This document shows positions 46,061 to 56,692 of a stretch of 64,000 nt of DNA, piece after piece. The translations under genes were made by a program, and so were the position numbers. Every line of letters starts with the position of its first letter. The stretch's first letter is position 1. The DNA is from Streptococcus sp. 29896 (GTDB taxonomy: Bacteria; Bacillota; Bacilli; Lactobacillales; Streptococcaceae), in contig NZ_CP118733.1 of assembly GCF_032594915.1 (NCBI RefSeq), positions 806,001 to 870,000 on the forward strand, written 5' to 3'. The notes beneath the pieces were generated by a model. It saw nothing but the letters and a program-made list of their open reading frames with translations, was not told the DNA's origin and ran no database searches.

Positions 46061-46069
46061 ATTGTACCA
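46061..46069 (-). promoter_or_regulatory. Extended -10 promoter of the LysR gene, probable leaderless mRNA
   Basis: On the minus strand TGGTACAAT is followed by 6 nt (AGAATT) and then the ATG at 46054. It overlaps the region of the pyrK -35 on the other strand, so the two promoters may interfere. Confidence 0.55.
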
Positions 46070-46073
46070 TGAA

Positions 46074-46102
46074 TTGACAAAAATATAAGAAAAATGTATA
46101 AT
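46074..46102 (+). promoter_or_regulatory. pyrK-pyrDb promoter
   Basis: TTGACA (46074-46079), a 17-bp spacer ending in TG, then TATAAT (46097-46102): near-consensus. Confidence 0.75.
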
Positions 46103-46107
46103 GCCAA

Positions 46108-46212
46108 CAATAAACCTTTAACTGAGTCCAGAGAGGCGAAGAAGGAAACAGGAATAAGAAGGCACATTCTGCCTTTTTTCGTGTAACCTTGCTAGCCAGC
46201 AAGGTTTTTTCT
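46108..46212 (+). promoter_or_regulatory. pyrR RNA motif: PyrR attenuator upstream of pyrK
   Basis: The PyrR-binding loop CTGAGTCCAGAGAGGCG (within 46122-46140) is flanked by CCTTT and AAGG, which close the stem. An intrinsic terminator, AACCTTGC-tagcca-GCAAGGTTTTTT, lies at 46186-46212. When UMP is plentiful PyrR binds the RNA and favours the terminator. The same loop occurs at 48040-48060 upstream of pyrF. Confidence 0.85.
46186..46212 (+). terminator. Attenuator terminator before pyrK
   Basis: AACCTTGC-tagcca-GCAAGGTT plus a T run, 47 bp before the pyrK start. Confidence 0.85.
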
Positions 46213-46259
46213 CTCTATCGACCTTTCTGTTTTCCCCTGAAAATAGAAAAGGAGTACAG

Positions 46260-47033
46260 ATGGCGTTAAAAGAAGATTTAGTGATTGTTGAGCAGCAGGA
46301 GATTGCCAAAGGGATTTTTTCCCTCATCTTAGAAGGCGATATGGTTAAGAGCATGTCCTGTGGCCAATTTGTTCATATTCGAGTTCCTGACCAGTCCATG
46401 GTTCTCCGCAGACCTCTTTCGATTTCACAGATTGACACCGCAGCAAGACAGTGCCGCCTGATTTATCGAGTGGAAGGACGGGGGACGGATTATTTCTCCA
46501 AAATGACAGTGGGCCAGACCCTGAATGTTCTGGGCCCCTTGGGTAAGGGATTTCCGACTGACTTTTTGGAAAAAGGCAGAGCTGTTCTTTTGGTTGGAGG
46601 AGGGATTGGTGTTCCCCCTCTGGTTCAAGTCGCAAAAGAGGCTGCTCAAAAAGGATGTCGCGTTTTATCAGTCATTGGATTTGCTCATAAGGATGCGGTC
46701 ATCTTAGAAGAAGAACTTTCAGCTTATGGTGATGTATTGGTGACCACTGATGACGGAAGTTACGGTCAGGAAGGAACTGTCGCAAAGGTGATTGATAACT
46801 TGAAAGAAGACTTTCAAGCCATCTATTCTTGCGGTGCAGCGGGGATGTTAGTTTATCTGGATAAGACTTTTCAGGACCATCCTCATGCTTATTTGTCTCT
46901 TGAGGGGCGGATGGCATGTGGCACAGGAGCCTGCTATGCCTGTGTTGTCAAGCCTAAGCAGGGGAAAAACCATGAAAATGTCCGAGTGTGTAAAGAAGGG
47001 CCAGTTTTTGAGACTGGCAGTCTGTCCTTATAG
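46260..47033 (+). CDS. pyrK: Dihydroorotate dehydrogenase B, electron-transfer subunit
   Basis: This 257-residue flavoprotein passes electrons from PyrDb to NAD. It has an N-terminal FAD-binding barrel (RRPLSISQID), an NAD-binding segment (AVLLVGGGIGVPPLVQVAKE) and a C-terminal 2Fe-2S cluster region (MACGTGACYACVVK). AAAAGGAG precedes the ATG. It is 10 bp before pyrDb, with which it forms the heterotetrameric enzyme. Confidence 0.96.
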   Translation: MALKEDLVIVEQQEIAKGIFSLILEGDMVKSMSCGQFVHIRVPDQSMVLRRPLSISQIDTAARQCRLIYRVEGRGTDYFSKMTVGQTLNVLGPLGKGFPTDFLEKGRAVLLVGGGIGVPPLVQVAKEAAQKGCRVLSVIGFAHKDAVILEEELSAYGDVLVTTDDGSYGQEGTVAKVIDNLKEDFQAIYSCGAAGMLVYLDKTFQDHPHAYLSLEGRMACGTGACYACVVKPKQGKNHENVRVCKEGPVFETGSLSL

Positions 47034-47040
47034 GAGGTAA

Positions 47041-47991
<951 letters not shown>

Positions 47992-48026
47992 CAAGCACCA
48001 AATAAAAGAGTAGTATAGAAATAGTT

Positions 48027-48139
48027 AAAAACCTTTAACTGAGTCCAGAGAGGCGAAGAAGGGTCACAGGATAAATAGAGGCGGAGTCTAGGCTCTCACT
48101 CTCTTTTGGTGCAACCCTTGCTGATTTGGCAGGGGTTTT
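48027..48139 (+). promoter_or_regulatory. pyrR RNA motif: PyrR attenuator upstream of pyrF
   Basis: The same PyrR-binding loop (CTGAGTCCAGAGAGGCG) and closing stem as at pyrK lie at about 48030-48063. The terminator AACCCTTGC-tgatttg-GCAGGGGTTTTT lies at 48113-48137, 25 bp before pyrF. A separate promoter was not identified with confidence, so this may be an internal attenuator in one long pyr transcript. Confidence 0.85.
48113..48137 (+). terminator. Attenuator terminator before pyrF
   Basis: AACCC-tTGC..GCA-GGGGTT stem with one wobble or bulge, followed by a T run. Confidence 0.8.
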
Positions 48140-48162
48140 TGTGTCTGAATTTTGGAGGTCTT

Positions 48163-48864
48163 ATGAGAGAATTATCCCCAATTATCGCCCTAGATTTTGC
48201 CAGTTTAGAGGAGGTCAAGGCCTTTCTAGCTCAGTTTCCAGCAGATGAGCATCTCTTTGTCAAGGTTGGGATGGAGCTGTATTATGCGGAAGGTCCAGCG
48301 GTCATTCGTTATATCAAGTCACTAGGTCATCGGATATTTTTAGATTTGAAATTGCATGATATTCCACATACGGTTGAGTCGGCCATGCGGGTACTAGCGA
48401 CACTGGGTGTCGATATGACCAATGTCCACGCAGCAGGCGGCTTTGAGATGATGCAGGCGGCTCGGAGGGGACTAGGGCAGCAGGCTCGCTTGATTGCGGT
48501 GACCCAGTTGACGTCCACTTCAGAGGAGCAAATGCAGAGCGACCAGAACATTCAGACCAGTTTGCAGGAGTCCGTTGTCCACTACGCTCGGTTAGCAGAC
48601 AGGGCCGGTTTAGACGGTGTCGTCTGTTCAGCTCAAGAAGTTGGTCTTATCAAAGAAGCCACTCAGCCAGACTTCATCTGTCTGACACCAGGCATTCGAC
48701 CAAGTGGCAGTGACATCGGAGATCAAAAACGTGTCATGACTCCAGGACAAGCGGCGCAAATCGGATCTTCCTACATCGTTGTCGGCCGTCCGATTACGCA
48801 GGCGGATCATCCTCTTCAGGCCTATCAGGCTATCAAGCAGGAGTGGAGTGGTCATGACCAGTAA
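48163..48864 (+). CDS. pyrF: Orotidine 5'-phosphate decarboxylase
   Basis: This 233-residue enzyme makes UMP from OMP. IALDF and the catalytic [12 protein letters not shown] (Lys/Asp pair) and C-terminal [15 protein letters not shown], which grips the phosphate, are present. GGAGGT lies 5 bp before the ATG at 48163. An upstream in-frame ATG at 48106 would run through the terminator hairpin and is rejected. Its stop overlaps the next gene by 11 nt. Confidence 0.96.
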   Translation: MRELSPIIALDFASLEEVKAFLAQFPADEHLFVKVGMELYYAEGPAVIRYIKSLGHRIFLDLKLHDIPHTVESAMRVLATLGVDMTNVHAAGGFEMMQAARRGLGQQARLIAVTQLTSTSEEQMQSDQNIQTSLQESVVHYARLADRAGLDGVVCSAQEVGLIKEATQPDFICLTPGIRPSGSDIGDQKRVMTPGQAAQIGSSYIVVGRPITQADHPLQAYQAIKQEWSGHDQ

Positions 48865-49180
48865 GATTTATCAGGCAGTGATTGACCGTCCGCTAGGCTA
48901 TCAAGATTCTTGGGGAAATGTGTATCCCCTTAACTACGGCTACATTCCCAACCTCATAGCTGGTGACGGTGAAGCGCAGGATGTCTACGTCCTTTCAAGA
49001 GCCGTTGAGCAAGCAGTGACGCACTTTGAAGGTCGACTGGCTGCTGTCATTCATCGGCGAGATGATAATGAAGACAAGTGGGTCCTGACAGGAGCAGATG
49101 AAGAGGTTAGTTTGGCACAAATCACAGAAGCAACACATTTTTTAGAACAGTATTTCGATTCATGGATCGAAATGATATAG
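48854..49180 (+). CDS. Inorganic pyrophosphatase-like protein (short, degenerate)
   Basis: This 108-residue protein starts inside the end of pyrF (11-nt overlap) and ends 14 bp before pyr[10 protein letters not shown] (24-32) and DGEAQDVYV (38-46) match the substrate loop of family I pyrophosphatase, where YPxNYGYIP is followed by DGDPLDVLV. The second Asp of DxDPxD is Glu, and the protein is much shorter than a bacterial enzyme (about 175 residues). The context is sensible because PyrE releases pyrophosphate from PRPP; activity is uncertain. Confidence 0.75.
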   Translation: MTSKIYQAVIDRPLGYQDSWGNVYPLNYGYIPNLIAGDGEAQDVYVLSRAVEQAVTHFEGRLAAVIHRRDDNEDKWVLTGADEEVSLAQITEATHFLEQYFDSWIEMI

Positions 49181-49194
49181 AAAAGGAGAAAATT

Positions 49195-49824
49195 ATGACA
49201 CTTTCAAGTAAAATCGCATCGCACTTATTGGATATTAAAGCAGTTTATTTGCGGCCTGACAAACCATTTACTTGGGCTTCAGGCATCAAATCTCCTATCT
49301 ACACAGACAATCGCATCACCTTATCTTATCCAGATACACGCAACTTAATTGAAGATGGTTTTGTTCAAGCAATCAAGGCAGAATTTCCAGAGGTCGAAGT
49401 CATTGCAGGAACTGCAACAGCTGGAATTCCTCATGGTGCGATTGTGGCTGACCGCATGAACCTGCCATTTGCCTACATTCGTAGTAAGGCCAAGGAGCAC
49501 GGAGCGGGTAATCAGGTGGAAGGACGCATTGTCAAGGGACAAAAAATGGTTGTCATTGAAGACTTGATTTCAACCGGTGGCTCTGTTTTAGATGCCGTTG
49601 CAGCTGCTGAACGAGAAGGGGCAGAAGTGCTTGGTGTGGTGGCAATTTTTACCTACCAGCTTCCAAAGGCAGACCGAAATTTTGATAATGCAGGTGTTAA
49701 ACTGGTTACGCTCTGCGATTATTCTGAGCTCATCAAGGTGGCAAAAGTGCAGGGGTATATCAATGCGGACGGCCTCAGTCTCTTGAAAAAATTCCGCCAA
49801 AATCAAGAGGATTGGCAAGATTAA
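49195..49824 (+). CDS. pyrE: Orotate phosphoribosyltransferase
   Basis: This 209-residue enzyme joins orotate to PRPP to give OMP. The PRPP loop is [14 protein letters not shown], and [18 protein letters not shown] is the typical N-terminal orotate-binding region. AAAAGGAGA fixes the start at 49195; an upstream in-frame ATG overlaps the pyrophosphatase-like gene. It is the last gene of the pyrF transcript. Confidence 0.96.
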   Translation: MTLSSKIASHLLDIKAVYLRPDKPFTWASGIKSPIYTDNRITLSYPDTRNLIEDGFVQAIKAEFPEVEVIAGTATAGIPHGAIVADRMNLPFAYIRSKAKEHGAGNQVEGRIVKGQKMVVIEDLISTGGSVLDAVAAAEREGAEVLGVVAIFTYQLPKADRNFDNAGVKLVTLCDYSELIKVAKVQGYINADGLSLLKKFRQNQEDWQD

Positions 49825-49864
49825 GAAAAACTGCGCATGATTAGTGGGAAGAAATTCATGAAAA

Positions 49865-49873
49865 TGGTATAAT
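49865..49873 (+). promoter_or_regulatory. Extended -10 promoter, probable leaderless mRNA
   Basis: TGGTATAAT ends 7 nt before the ATG at 49881. The intervening bases are TTTTTTC, with no ribosome site possible. Confidence 0.6.
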
Positions 49874-49880
49874 TTTTTTC

Positions 49881-51368
49881 ATGTATAGATATTTCTTTTC
49901 CATTTTGCAAAAATGCATGCTAGTGCTGACCATTTTTTGGTTGGGCACAGCCCTATATTTTCTATTTAACCTTTCTTTGCTTGCAGGATTGGCTAGTCTG
50001 ATTTTTGGTTTTTTAGCTGTTCGCAAACGTGACTGGGTCAAGGCCTGCTGGAGGTACCTGATGGCACGTAAGCCATGGGTTATGGTTGCAGCTCTGCTGT
50101 TTCAGTTACTGGTCTTGTTTTCAGCAAACCTGCTGGTCCGTTCCGATGCGGCAGTTGTCTTGAATGGTGCCCTAAAAATCTTGCCAGACTTGTCCGTTTC
50201 GAGTTATTTGTCGCGCAATCCCAACAACTTGTCTTTATTTTTAGCGGAGCGCTGGCTTTATAATCTTTTGGGTGAGTGGACGATTTGGGTTTTAGAAGCC
50301 ATCGGTTTTATCTGTATGAATGCAACAGCTCTCATTTTATATCGAGCCGGTAAGGACTTTCTAGACCAACAATTGGCGGATATGGCCTTTACATTTTACA
50401 TGTTGATGTTGGGATTTTCTCCCTATGTCATTCAAACTTACACGGATGTTGCGGGCTTGCCTTTTTTGGCGCTTCAGGTTTACTTGATTTTGAAAGCCCT
50501 GCAATCAGAGACGGTGTCGTGGAAGAACATGTTTGGTTTGGGCTTAGTAGCAAGTCTAGCCTTTACCTTTAGACCAACTGCTGCGATTTCCATTATTGCC
50601 TTCTTCATGGTTTCGTTGTTAAAAGGCAACTGGAAGAAATTGATGCTTTCATTTTCTCTCTTTTTAATTAGTTTTGGTTTATTCTACGGTGGAAAATCCA
50701 TTATAGAACAAGAGCAAAGGGAAGTTGTTATTATTCAAGATGAGGCCTTGGCCAAGAGTTGGTTGACCTTTATCAACCTTGGTTTGACCTATACAGGAAC
50801 GGATCAAGAGGACATGAAGGCAGGGCTTTTGACCTACATTGATGAAGAACTGCATACTGTCTATAACAACGGAATGTTTGCTAATAAAAATGAATGGGCA
50901 GAAATCAAGCGCCGTTTGTCAGAATACACTGTTTGGACCTTTGCCCAGCATTTGGTGGTCAAGTTGAACAACACCCTATACGACGGGACCTTGAATTGGA
51001 TTTATCGTAGTCCAGAATTGGAAAAAACTACCTACATCTCTCCCCTCTATCCGCTTACTCAAAATAACGGGCTTGCCCAATGGGTGCGAGAAACGATCTT
51101 AGAAAAGGATGGGGAAAATTTTAAGGCCTATCAGCTTGTGAAACAAATTTGTTGGATTTTGTTGGTGATTGGCTTGGTGTATTCTGTTACGCACTATGTA
51201 CCAGATGAAAGAAGGCAATTTGTTATCTTGACGGTGTTTGGTGGTATTCTCTTTTTGATGATTTTTGAAGGTGGTAAGGCGCGCTACTTGCTTCAATTCC
51301 TACCTCAAATTGTCTTTATGGCAGCCTTTGGCTGGTCAGATTTAGTAAAGAAAGAAGGTAGAAAATGA
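49881..51368 (+). CDS. Polytopic membrane protein, GT-C glycosyltransferase-like
   Basis: This 495-residue protein has about ten membrane segments (for example LVLTIFWLGTALYFLFNLSL) and a large extracytoplasmic loop (about 270-410). A charged first loop carries RSDAAVVLNGALKILPD, a place where GT-C enzymes use Asp to bind a polyprenyl-sugar donor. It overlaps the next gene, a polyprenyl-phosphate glycosyltransferase, by 4 nt. The pair therefore likely makes and uses a lipid-linked sugar to decorate a cell-surface polymer. The acceptor is unknown. Its mRNA is probably leaderless. Confidence 0.65.
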   Translation: MYRYFFSILQKCMLVLTIFWLGTALYFLFNLSLLAGLASLIFGFLAVRKRDWVKACWRYLMARKPWVMVAALLFQLLVLFSANLLVRSDAAVVLNGALKILPDLSVSSYLSRNPNNLSLFLAERWLYNLLGEWTIWVLEAIGFICMNATALILYRAGKDFLDQQLADMAFTFYMLMLGFSPYVIQTYTDVAGLPFLALQVYLILKALQSETVSWKNMFGLGLVASLAFTFRPTAAISIIAFFMVSLLKGNWKKLMLSFSLFLISFGLFYGGKSIIEQEQREVVIIQDEALAKSWLTFINLGLTYTGTDQEDMKAGLLTYIDEELHTVYNNGMFANKNEWAEIKRRLSEYTVWTFAQHLVVKLNNTLYDGTLNWIYRSPELEKTTYISPLYPLTQNNGLAQWVRETILEKDGENFKAYQLVKQICWILLVIGLVYSVTHYVPDERRQFVILTVFGGILFLMIFEGGKARYLLQFLPQIVFMAAFGWSDLVKKEGRK

Positions 51369-52288
51369 TCTCAGTAATCGTACCATGTTACAATGAGGAA
51401 GCCTCTATTCCCATCTTTTATCAGGCCATGGAAGCCGTGCGTTTGGAAATGGGAGAGGTATTTGAATATATTTTTGTAAATGATGGCTCTAAAGATCAGA
51501 CGCTTGCTGTTTTACGAGAAGTTTCCAGCAAGGATCCAGCTGTGAAATACCTGTCTTTTTCACGCAATTTTGGCAAAGAAGCTGCTCTCTATGCAGGTTT
51601 GAAGGAGTCAACTGGTGAATTTGTGACAGTCATGGATGTTGATTTACAAGATCCTCCACGTATGCTGATTGAAATGAAGACCATGTTAGATGCGGATGCA
51701 GAGCTGGATTGTGTCGGAACACGTCGTGTCAATCGTGATGGTGAGCCTCCTATTCGGAGTTTTTTTGCAAAACTTTTTTATGCCTTGATGAACAAAATCA
51801 GTCAAGTAGAGGTGGTTGATGGAGCTCGAGATTTTCGTTTGATGAGACGGCAGATGGTGGATGCTATCTTAGAAGTGTCGGAATACAACCGCTTTTCAAA
51901 AGGCATTTTTGCCTGGGTTGGGTTTGAGACCAAGTACCTTCCTTACCAGAACGTTGAGCGTGTAGCAGGGGAGACAAGTTGGTCTTTCTGGTCGCTCTTG
52001 TCTTATTCGATAGAAGGGATTATCAATTTTTCCGAAGCCCCGCTTAATATCGCTTCATTTGTTGGTTTTTTCACCTTCTTACTCTCTCTCTTTCTCATGG
52101 TTGTAGTGGTTGTTAAGACCTTGGTTTTCGGAGATCCGACAATCGGCTGGCCATCGACTATTTGTATTATCCTCTTTTTAGGTGGGCTCCAATTGATGAC
52201 GATTGGTATTTTAGGGAAGTACCTAGCAAAAGTCTTTATGGAAACGAAAAAACGCCCTATCTACTTGATCAAAGAAAAAAATAAATAA
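51365..52288 (+). CDS. Polyprenyl-phosphate glycosyltransferase, GT2 (GtrB type)
   Basis: This 307-residue protein has an N-terminal GT2 domain (IVPCYNEEASI; DXD motif DVD at 91-93 in VMDVDLQDPP) and two C-terminal membrane segments (about 230-255, 263-290), as in GtrB/CsbB-type enzymes that put a sugar onto undecaprenyl phosphate. It overlaps the upstream GT-C gene, forming a two-gene module. No GtrA-type flippase is encoded next to them. A short ribosome site inside the upstream end precedes the ATG. Confidence 0.85.
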   Translation: MISVIVPCYNEEASIPIFYQAMEAVRLEMGEVFEYIFVNDGSKDQTLAVLREVSSKDPAVKYLSFSRNFGKEAALYAGLKESTGEFVTVMDVDLQDPPRMLIEMKTMLDADAELDCVGTRRVNRDGEPPIRSFFAKLFYALMNKISQVEVVDGARDFRLMRRQMVDAILEVSEYNRFSKGIFAWVGFETKYLPYQNVERVAGETSWSFWSLLSYSIEGIINFSEAPLNIASFVGFFTFLLSLFLMVVVVVKTLVFGDPTIGWPSTICIILFLGGLQLMTIGILGKYLAKVFMETKKRPIYLIKEKNK

Positions 52289-52297
52289 GGAGCTGTG

Positions 52298-52954
52298 ATG
52301 CAACATTCTGCCTGGCATGAACAGATTAAGGCTCAGTTACCTGAGCACTATTTTGGAAAAATCAATCAGTTTCTAGATACTGTCTATACAAGTGGGACGA
52401 TTTATCCACCTCGTGAAAAAGTTTTCGCTGCCATTCAGGAAACTGCCTTAGAAGATGTCAAGGTCGTGATTCTAGGGCAAGATCCCTATCACGGACCTGG
52501 TCAGGCTCAAGGTTTGTCCTTTTCAGTTCCAGAAAGCATACCCGCTCCGCCTTCTCTCCAAAATATCCTAAAAGAACTAGCGGAAGATGTAGGGGTGAAA
52601 GCAAGCCATGATTTGACATCGTGGGCGCATCAAGGAGTTCTCTTGCTCAATGCCTGTCTGACTGTACCTGCTGGCAATGCCAATGGGCATGCAGGTCAAG
52701 TTTGGGAGCCCTTTACTGATGCGATCATCCAGGTGGTGAATAACTTGGAGCAACCGGTAGTTTATATCCTCTGGGGAGCATATGCTCGAAAGAAAAAGGC
52801 TCTGATTACCAATTCACGCCATCTGATTATCGAGTCTGCCCACCCGAGTCCTCTATCAGCCTACCGTGGATTTTTTGGTAGCAGGCCCTTTTCTCAAACC
52901 AATGCCTTTCTAAGAGCCAATGGGGTTCAGGAAATCGATTGGACTCACTCTTAG
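52298..52954 (+). CDS. ung: Uracil-DNA glycosylase
   Basis: This 218-residue family 1 enzyme removes uracil from [20 protein letters not shown] (catalytic Asp and water-activating region) and the leucine loop [13 protein letters not shown] are intact. I use the ATG at 52298, 5 nt after AAGGAG; a GTG at 52295 is too close to the ribosome site. It starts 10 bp after the GT2 gene and is followed by pyrC. Confidence 0.96.
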   Translation: MQHSAWHEQIKAQLPEHYFGKINQFLDTVYTSGTIYPPREKVFAAIQETALEDVKVVILGQDPYHGPGQAQGLSFSVPESIPAPPSLQNILKELAEDVGVKASHDLTSWAHQGVLLLNACLTVPAGNANGHAGQVWEPFTDAIIQVVNNLEQPVVYILWGAYARKKKALITNSRHLIIESAHPSPLSAYRGFFGSRPFSQTNAFLRANGVQEIDWTHS

Positions 52955-53000
52955 AGAGATTACTGCCTTGCTTCAAAGCACTAGATAAAGGAGACGTTTT

Positions 53001-54272
53001 ATGCTATTGATTAAAAATGGTCGGGTTTTAGATCCAAAGTCGCAGGTTGATAAGGTATGTGATATCCTAATCGATGGTCAAAAGATAGTAAAAATAGCAG
53101 AGCAGCTGGACAGTAAGGACTGTGAAGTCATTGATGCGACTGGACTGGTTGTCGCTCCAGGGCTGGTTGATGTCCATGTTCACTTTAGAGAACCTGGTCA
53201 GACCCATAAAGAAGACATTCACACTGGTGCCTTGTCAGCAGCAGCGGGTGGCTTTACATCGGTAGTGATGATGGCCAACACCAATCCAACAATCTCGACA
53301 GTTGAAACCTTGCAGGAAGTCTTGGTGTCAGCTCAAAAAGAAGCCATTCATATTTATAGCGTTGCAACGGTTACCCATCAGTTTGATGGGAAAAGTATCA
53401 CGGATTTTGCCGCTTTGAAAAAAGCTGGCGCTGTTGCCTTGTCTGATGATGGCATCCCATTGACTAATGCGGCGGTTGTCCGTGCTGCCATGCAAGAAGC
53501 AAAAAAACAAGACATGCTCATCAGTTTACATGAAGAAGATCCTGATTTAAATGGAATTCTGGGATTAAATGAAGGGATTGCTGCTAAGTATTTTCATGTC
53601 TGTGGTGCAACTGGTCTGGCTGAGTATAGCATGATTGCACGAGATGCCATGATTGCGTATGAAACAGGTGCAAAAGTCCATATCCAGCACCTATCAAAAG
53701 CTGAATCAGTCAAGGTTGTGGCCTTTGCCCAAGGATTGGGTGCCAAAGTATCGGCAGAAGTTGCTCCCCAGCATTTTTCACGAACAGAAGACCTACTCCT
53801 GACCAAGGGAGCCAATGCCAAGATGAATCCCCCGCTTCGGACAGAGTCGGATCGATTGGCTGTGATTGAAGGGCTGAAATCAGGTGTCATTTCGGTAATT
53901 GCGACAGACCATGCACCGCACCATGCGGATGAAAAGGCTGTTTTAGACATCACGCAAGCTCCTTCTGGCATGACGGGTCTTGAGACCTCGCTTTCCTTGG
54001 GCTTGACCTACTTGGTTGAAGAAGGACATCTCAGCTTGATGGACTTGCTAGAAAAGATGACTCTGAATCCAGCGCGTTTGTATGGCTTGGATGCGGGTTA
54101 CTTGGCTGAAGATGGTCCGGCAGATTTGGTCTTGTTTGATCCACAGGCACAACGACTGGTTGGAGAGACTTTTGCTTCAAAATCCTCAAACTCTCCATTT
54201 GTTGGTGATTTATTAAAAGGCGAAGTTTTGTTGACTATCGCTTCTGGGAATATTGTTTATCAAAAAGTCTAG
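53001..54272 (+). CDS. pyrC: Dihydroorotase
   Basis: This 423-residue type I dihydroorotase closes N-carbamoyl-aspartate to dihydroorotate. [17 protein letters not shown] holds the zinc-binding His residues, and later His and Asp ligands appear in HLSKAE and [16 protein letters not shown] fixes the start. Unlike pyrK and pyrF it has no PyrR loop directly upstream, and it is 47 bp from ung. A terminator overlaps its stop codon. Confidence 0.95.
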   Translation: MLLIKNGRVLDPKSQVDKVCDILIDGQKIVKIAEQLDSKDCEVIDATGLVVAPGLVDVHVHFREPGQTHKEDIHTGALSAAAGGFTSVVMMANTNPTISTVETLQEVLVSAQKEAIHIYSVATVTHQFDGKSITDFAALKKAGAVALSDDGIPLTNAAVVRAAMQEAKKQDMLISLHEEDPDLNGILGLNEGIAAKYFHVCGATGLAEYSMIARDAMIAYETGAKVHIQHLSKAESVKVVAFAQGLGAKVSAEVAPQHFSRTEDLLLTKGANAKMNPPLRTESDRLAVIEGLKSGVISVIATDHAPHHADEKAVLDITQAPSGMTGLETSLSLGLTYLVEEGHLSLMDLLEKMTLNPARLYGLDAGYLAEDGPADLVLFDPQAQRLVGETFASKSSNSPFVGDLLKGEVLLTIASGNIVYQKV

Positions 54273-54288
54273 GTCATCTAGGCTTTTT
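54262..54288 (+). terminator. pyrC terminator
   Basis: AAAAAGTCTAG-gtcat-CTAGGCTTTTT, a hairpin with one mismatch that includes the stop codon. Confidence 0.8.
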
Positions 54289-54428
54289 GTTTGAAAATGG
54301 AAAGAAAGTTTTCAGACGAGCACTTACATAATGACGAACATTTTTTGTTTGAAAAGGGTTTCAATATTTTGTTTTTCTGTAAAATAGTGTATAATACTTT
54401 AGGAAATATATTTCAGAAAGGATTTTTT

Positions 54429-56642
54429 ATGAAGAAGAAAACTTTCCTTTTGCCAGCTTTATCTGGTCTTTTGTTGGCACCCTTTGTTTTGACAGAGGCA
54501 GTGTCAGCAGCAGAAGTTGCAACAACGCCAACGAGTGAGGCCGTTGCGGTAACAGCAGATTCAAGCAGTACAACTGCTTCAACAGCGGCTACTGGAACAA
54601 CAACCAGCACTCCTACCACAGAGGCTTCTGCGTCTACTAGCGCAGCAACTCCAACCAGTGAGACAACTACTTCAACAGCAACTGAAGCAACAACGGTTGC
54701 GACAAGCGAAGTGGAAGCAGTTATTTTGCATACTAATGATGTGCATGGGCGAATCTTAGAAGACCGTGGTGTCATTGGTGATGCGAAGGCAGCTGCTATC
54801 ATTGCAGATGAGCGGACAAAAGTGGCAACTACAATCGTTGTCGATGCTGGAGATGCTTTCCAAGGGATGCCAATTTCGAACAGCACTCAAGGTGAAGATA
54901 GAGCAGCCATCATGAACCAAGTTGGCTACGATGCCATGGCAGTTGGGAATCATGAATTTGATTTCGGCTTGGATCAGGCAGTGAAATACAAAGAACTGTT
55001 GAATTTCCCGCTCTTGAGTTCTAATACCTATGTAGATGGTGCTCGATTGTTTGAATCCTACACAATCGTTGATAAGGATAAAACAGTTGTCGGTGATGAA
55101 TTTGTAGTCATCGGTGTGACAACGCCAGAAACAGCTACCAAAACTCACCCACAAAACATCGTGGGTGTTACCTTCAAGGAACCAATTGACGAAGTGAATT
55201 TGGTCGTTGACGAAATTGAGGCAAGAGCAGCAGCTGCTGGTGTTACCTACAAAAACTATATTATCTTGGCTCACTTAGGTGTGGACACTACAACTCCAGA
55301 ATCTTGGCGTGGGGACACACTTGCAAAAGCCCTCTCAACCAATGCTAAATTGGCTGGAAAACGTGTCATCGTGATTGATGGTCATTCCCATACAGTTTCG
55401 TCAACTACTTATGGTGATAACGTAACCTACAGCCAAACTGGTTCTTATCTGAACAATATTGGTAAAATTACTCTCAAGTCCGACCAACTATTGGCTGAAA
55501 CTAGCTTGATTTCAGCTGCAGATGCAGCAAGCGTGACACCAGATCCAACGATTGCAGCCTTGGTAGCAGACATTAAGACAAAATATGAAGCTGAAAACGC
55601 AGAAGTTGTGATTGCCAATAACCCAGTCGAACTCAACGGAGAACGTTCAAATGTTCGTGTTCGCGAAACGAACCTAGGTAATGTCGTTACCGATGCCCTC
55701 TATGACTACGGACAAACTGGATTTAGCAACAAATCAAGCTTGGCAGTGACCAATGGTGGTGGACTTCGTGCAAGCATTAAGAAAGATCAAGCTGTCACCA
55801 AAGGTGATATCATTGCTGTTCTTCCATTTGGAAATAGTATTTCACAAATTACAGTAACTGGTCAGCAAATCAAGGACATGTTTGAGAAGTCGGTTTCTGC
55901 ACCACATCAAGTCAACAAAGAAACTGGCGAAGCTGTCTTAGATGCAAATGGTCAACCATTGCTTGAAGCAAGCGGAGGATTCTTGCACGTTTCTGGCGCC
56001 CAAGTTTTCTATGATGTCAATCTTGAAGCGGGCAATCGTGTGCAGTATATTTCAATCTGGAACCCAGATACGGAAAGCTATGATGACCTTGATTTAGAAG
56101 CAACTTACTATTTAGCAACAAATGACTTCTTAGCTGCAGGTGGTGACGGCTATACCATGCTCGGTGGTGCCCGTGAAGAGGGTCCATCTATGGATAGCGT
56201 ATTTGCAACCTACTTGAAAGAAGTAGCAAGCGTTAACCTCTTAAACCTTTATGAAGAAGTAAACCCAGAAACACGCCTCTTTTCAGTAAATAGTAGCCTT
56301 GATACGGATGGCGATGGTTTTGTCGATTTTGTTGAAGAGATTCTTGGATTCGATCCGAATGATGCAACTTCAAATCCGGATGCAGTTGTGACTCCGCCAG
56401 CTGACAATTCAAATAATCAGTCAGAGACGGATTCATCTGGACAAGTTTCGTCTGACACAAACAAGGATTCAAACAAACCAGGAACTCCAGCTGTGAAAAC
56501 TCCAGGACAAGCAGGTTCGAAGCAAGAAAACCAAGCTAGTCTTCCAGCTACTGGAAGCAGCCAAACTGCCCTTATTAGCATGATTGGGCTTGGATTAGCA
56601 GGCATCGGATTTGCCCTGAAAAAACGCAAAGAAGTAGAATAA
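54429..56642 (+). CDS. Cell-wall-anchored 5'-nucleotidase
   Basis: This 737-residue surface enzyme has a signal peptide (1-27), a Ser/Thr-rich stretch (about 29-95), then a metallophosphatase domain (HTNDVHGR at 101-108, DAGDAFQGM, GNHEFDFG, DGHSHT) and a 5'-nucleotidase C domain (NLGNVVTDAL, NGGGLRASI). A calcium-type DTDGDGFVD segment follows, then LPATG at 705-709 with membrane segment and KKRK tail for sortase. It would release nucleosides such as adenosine outside the cell, as described for the S. suis adenosine synthase. AGAAAGGA fixes the start at 54429; TATAAT lies about 35 bp upstream. Confidence 0.93.
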   Translation: MKKKTFLLPALSGLLLAPFVLTEAVSAAEVATTPTSEAVAVTADSSSTTASTAATGTTTSTPTTEASASTSAATPTSETTTSTATEATTVATSEVEAVILHTNDVHGRILEDRGVIGDAKAAAIIADERTKVATTIVVDAGDAFQGMPISNSTQGEDRAAIMNQVGYDAMAVGNHEFDFGLDQAVKYKELLNFPLLSSNTYVDGARLFESYTIVDKDKTVVGDEFVVIGVTTPETATKTHPQNIVGVTFKEPIDEVNLVVDEIEARAAAAGVTYKNYIILAHLGVDTTTPESWRGDTLAKALSTNAKLAGKRVIVIDGHSHTVSSTTYGDNVTYSQTGSYLNNIGKITLKSDQLLAETSLISAADAASVTPDPTIAALVADIKTKYEAENAEVVIANNPVELNGERSNVRVRETNLGNVVTDALYDYGQTGFSNKSSLAVTNGGGLRASIKKDQAVTKGDIIAVLPFGNSISQITVTGQQIKDMFEKSVSAPHQVNKETGEAVLDANGQPLLEASGGFLHVSGAQVFYDVNLEAGNRVQYISIWNPDTESYDDLDLEATYYLATNDFLAAGGDGYTMLGGAREEGPSMDSVFATYLKEVASVNLLNLYEEVNPETRLFSVNSSLDTDGDGFVDFVEEILGFDPNDATSNPDAVVTPPADNSNNQSETDSSGQVSSDTNKDSNKPGTPAVKTPGQAGSKQENQASLPATGSSQTALISMIGLGLAGIGFALKKRKEVE

Positions 56643-56663
56643 AAAGGTCCATTGGACCTTTTT
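56641..56663 (+). terminator. 5'-nucleotidase terminator
   Basis: AAAAAGGTCC-att-GGACCTTTTT, a symmetric hairpin overlapping the stop, close to the lepA terminator in sequence. The following TATCATGAGCTTTT also matches the start of the 105-bp repeat unit. Confidence 0.85.
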
Positions 56664-56692
56664 ATCATGAGCTTTTTAATGAAAACGTGACG

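Noticed and set aside
48106..48162. Upstream in-frame start for pyrF
   Set aside because: It would translate through the PyrR attenuator terminator and has no ribosome site, whereas GGAGGT precedes 48163.
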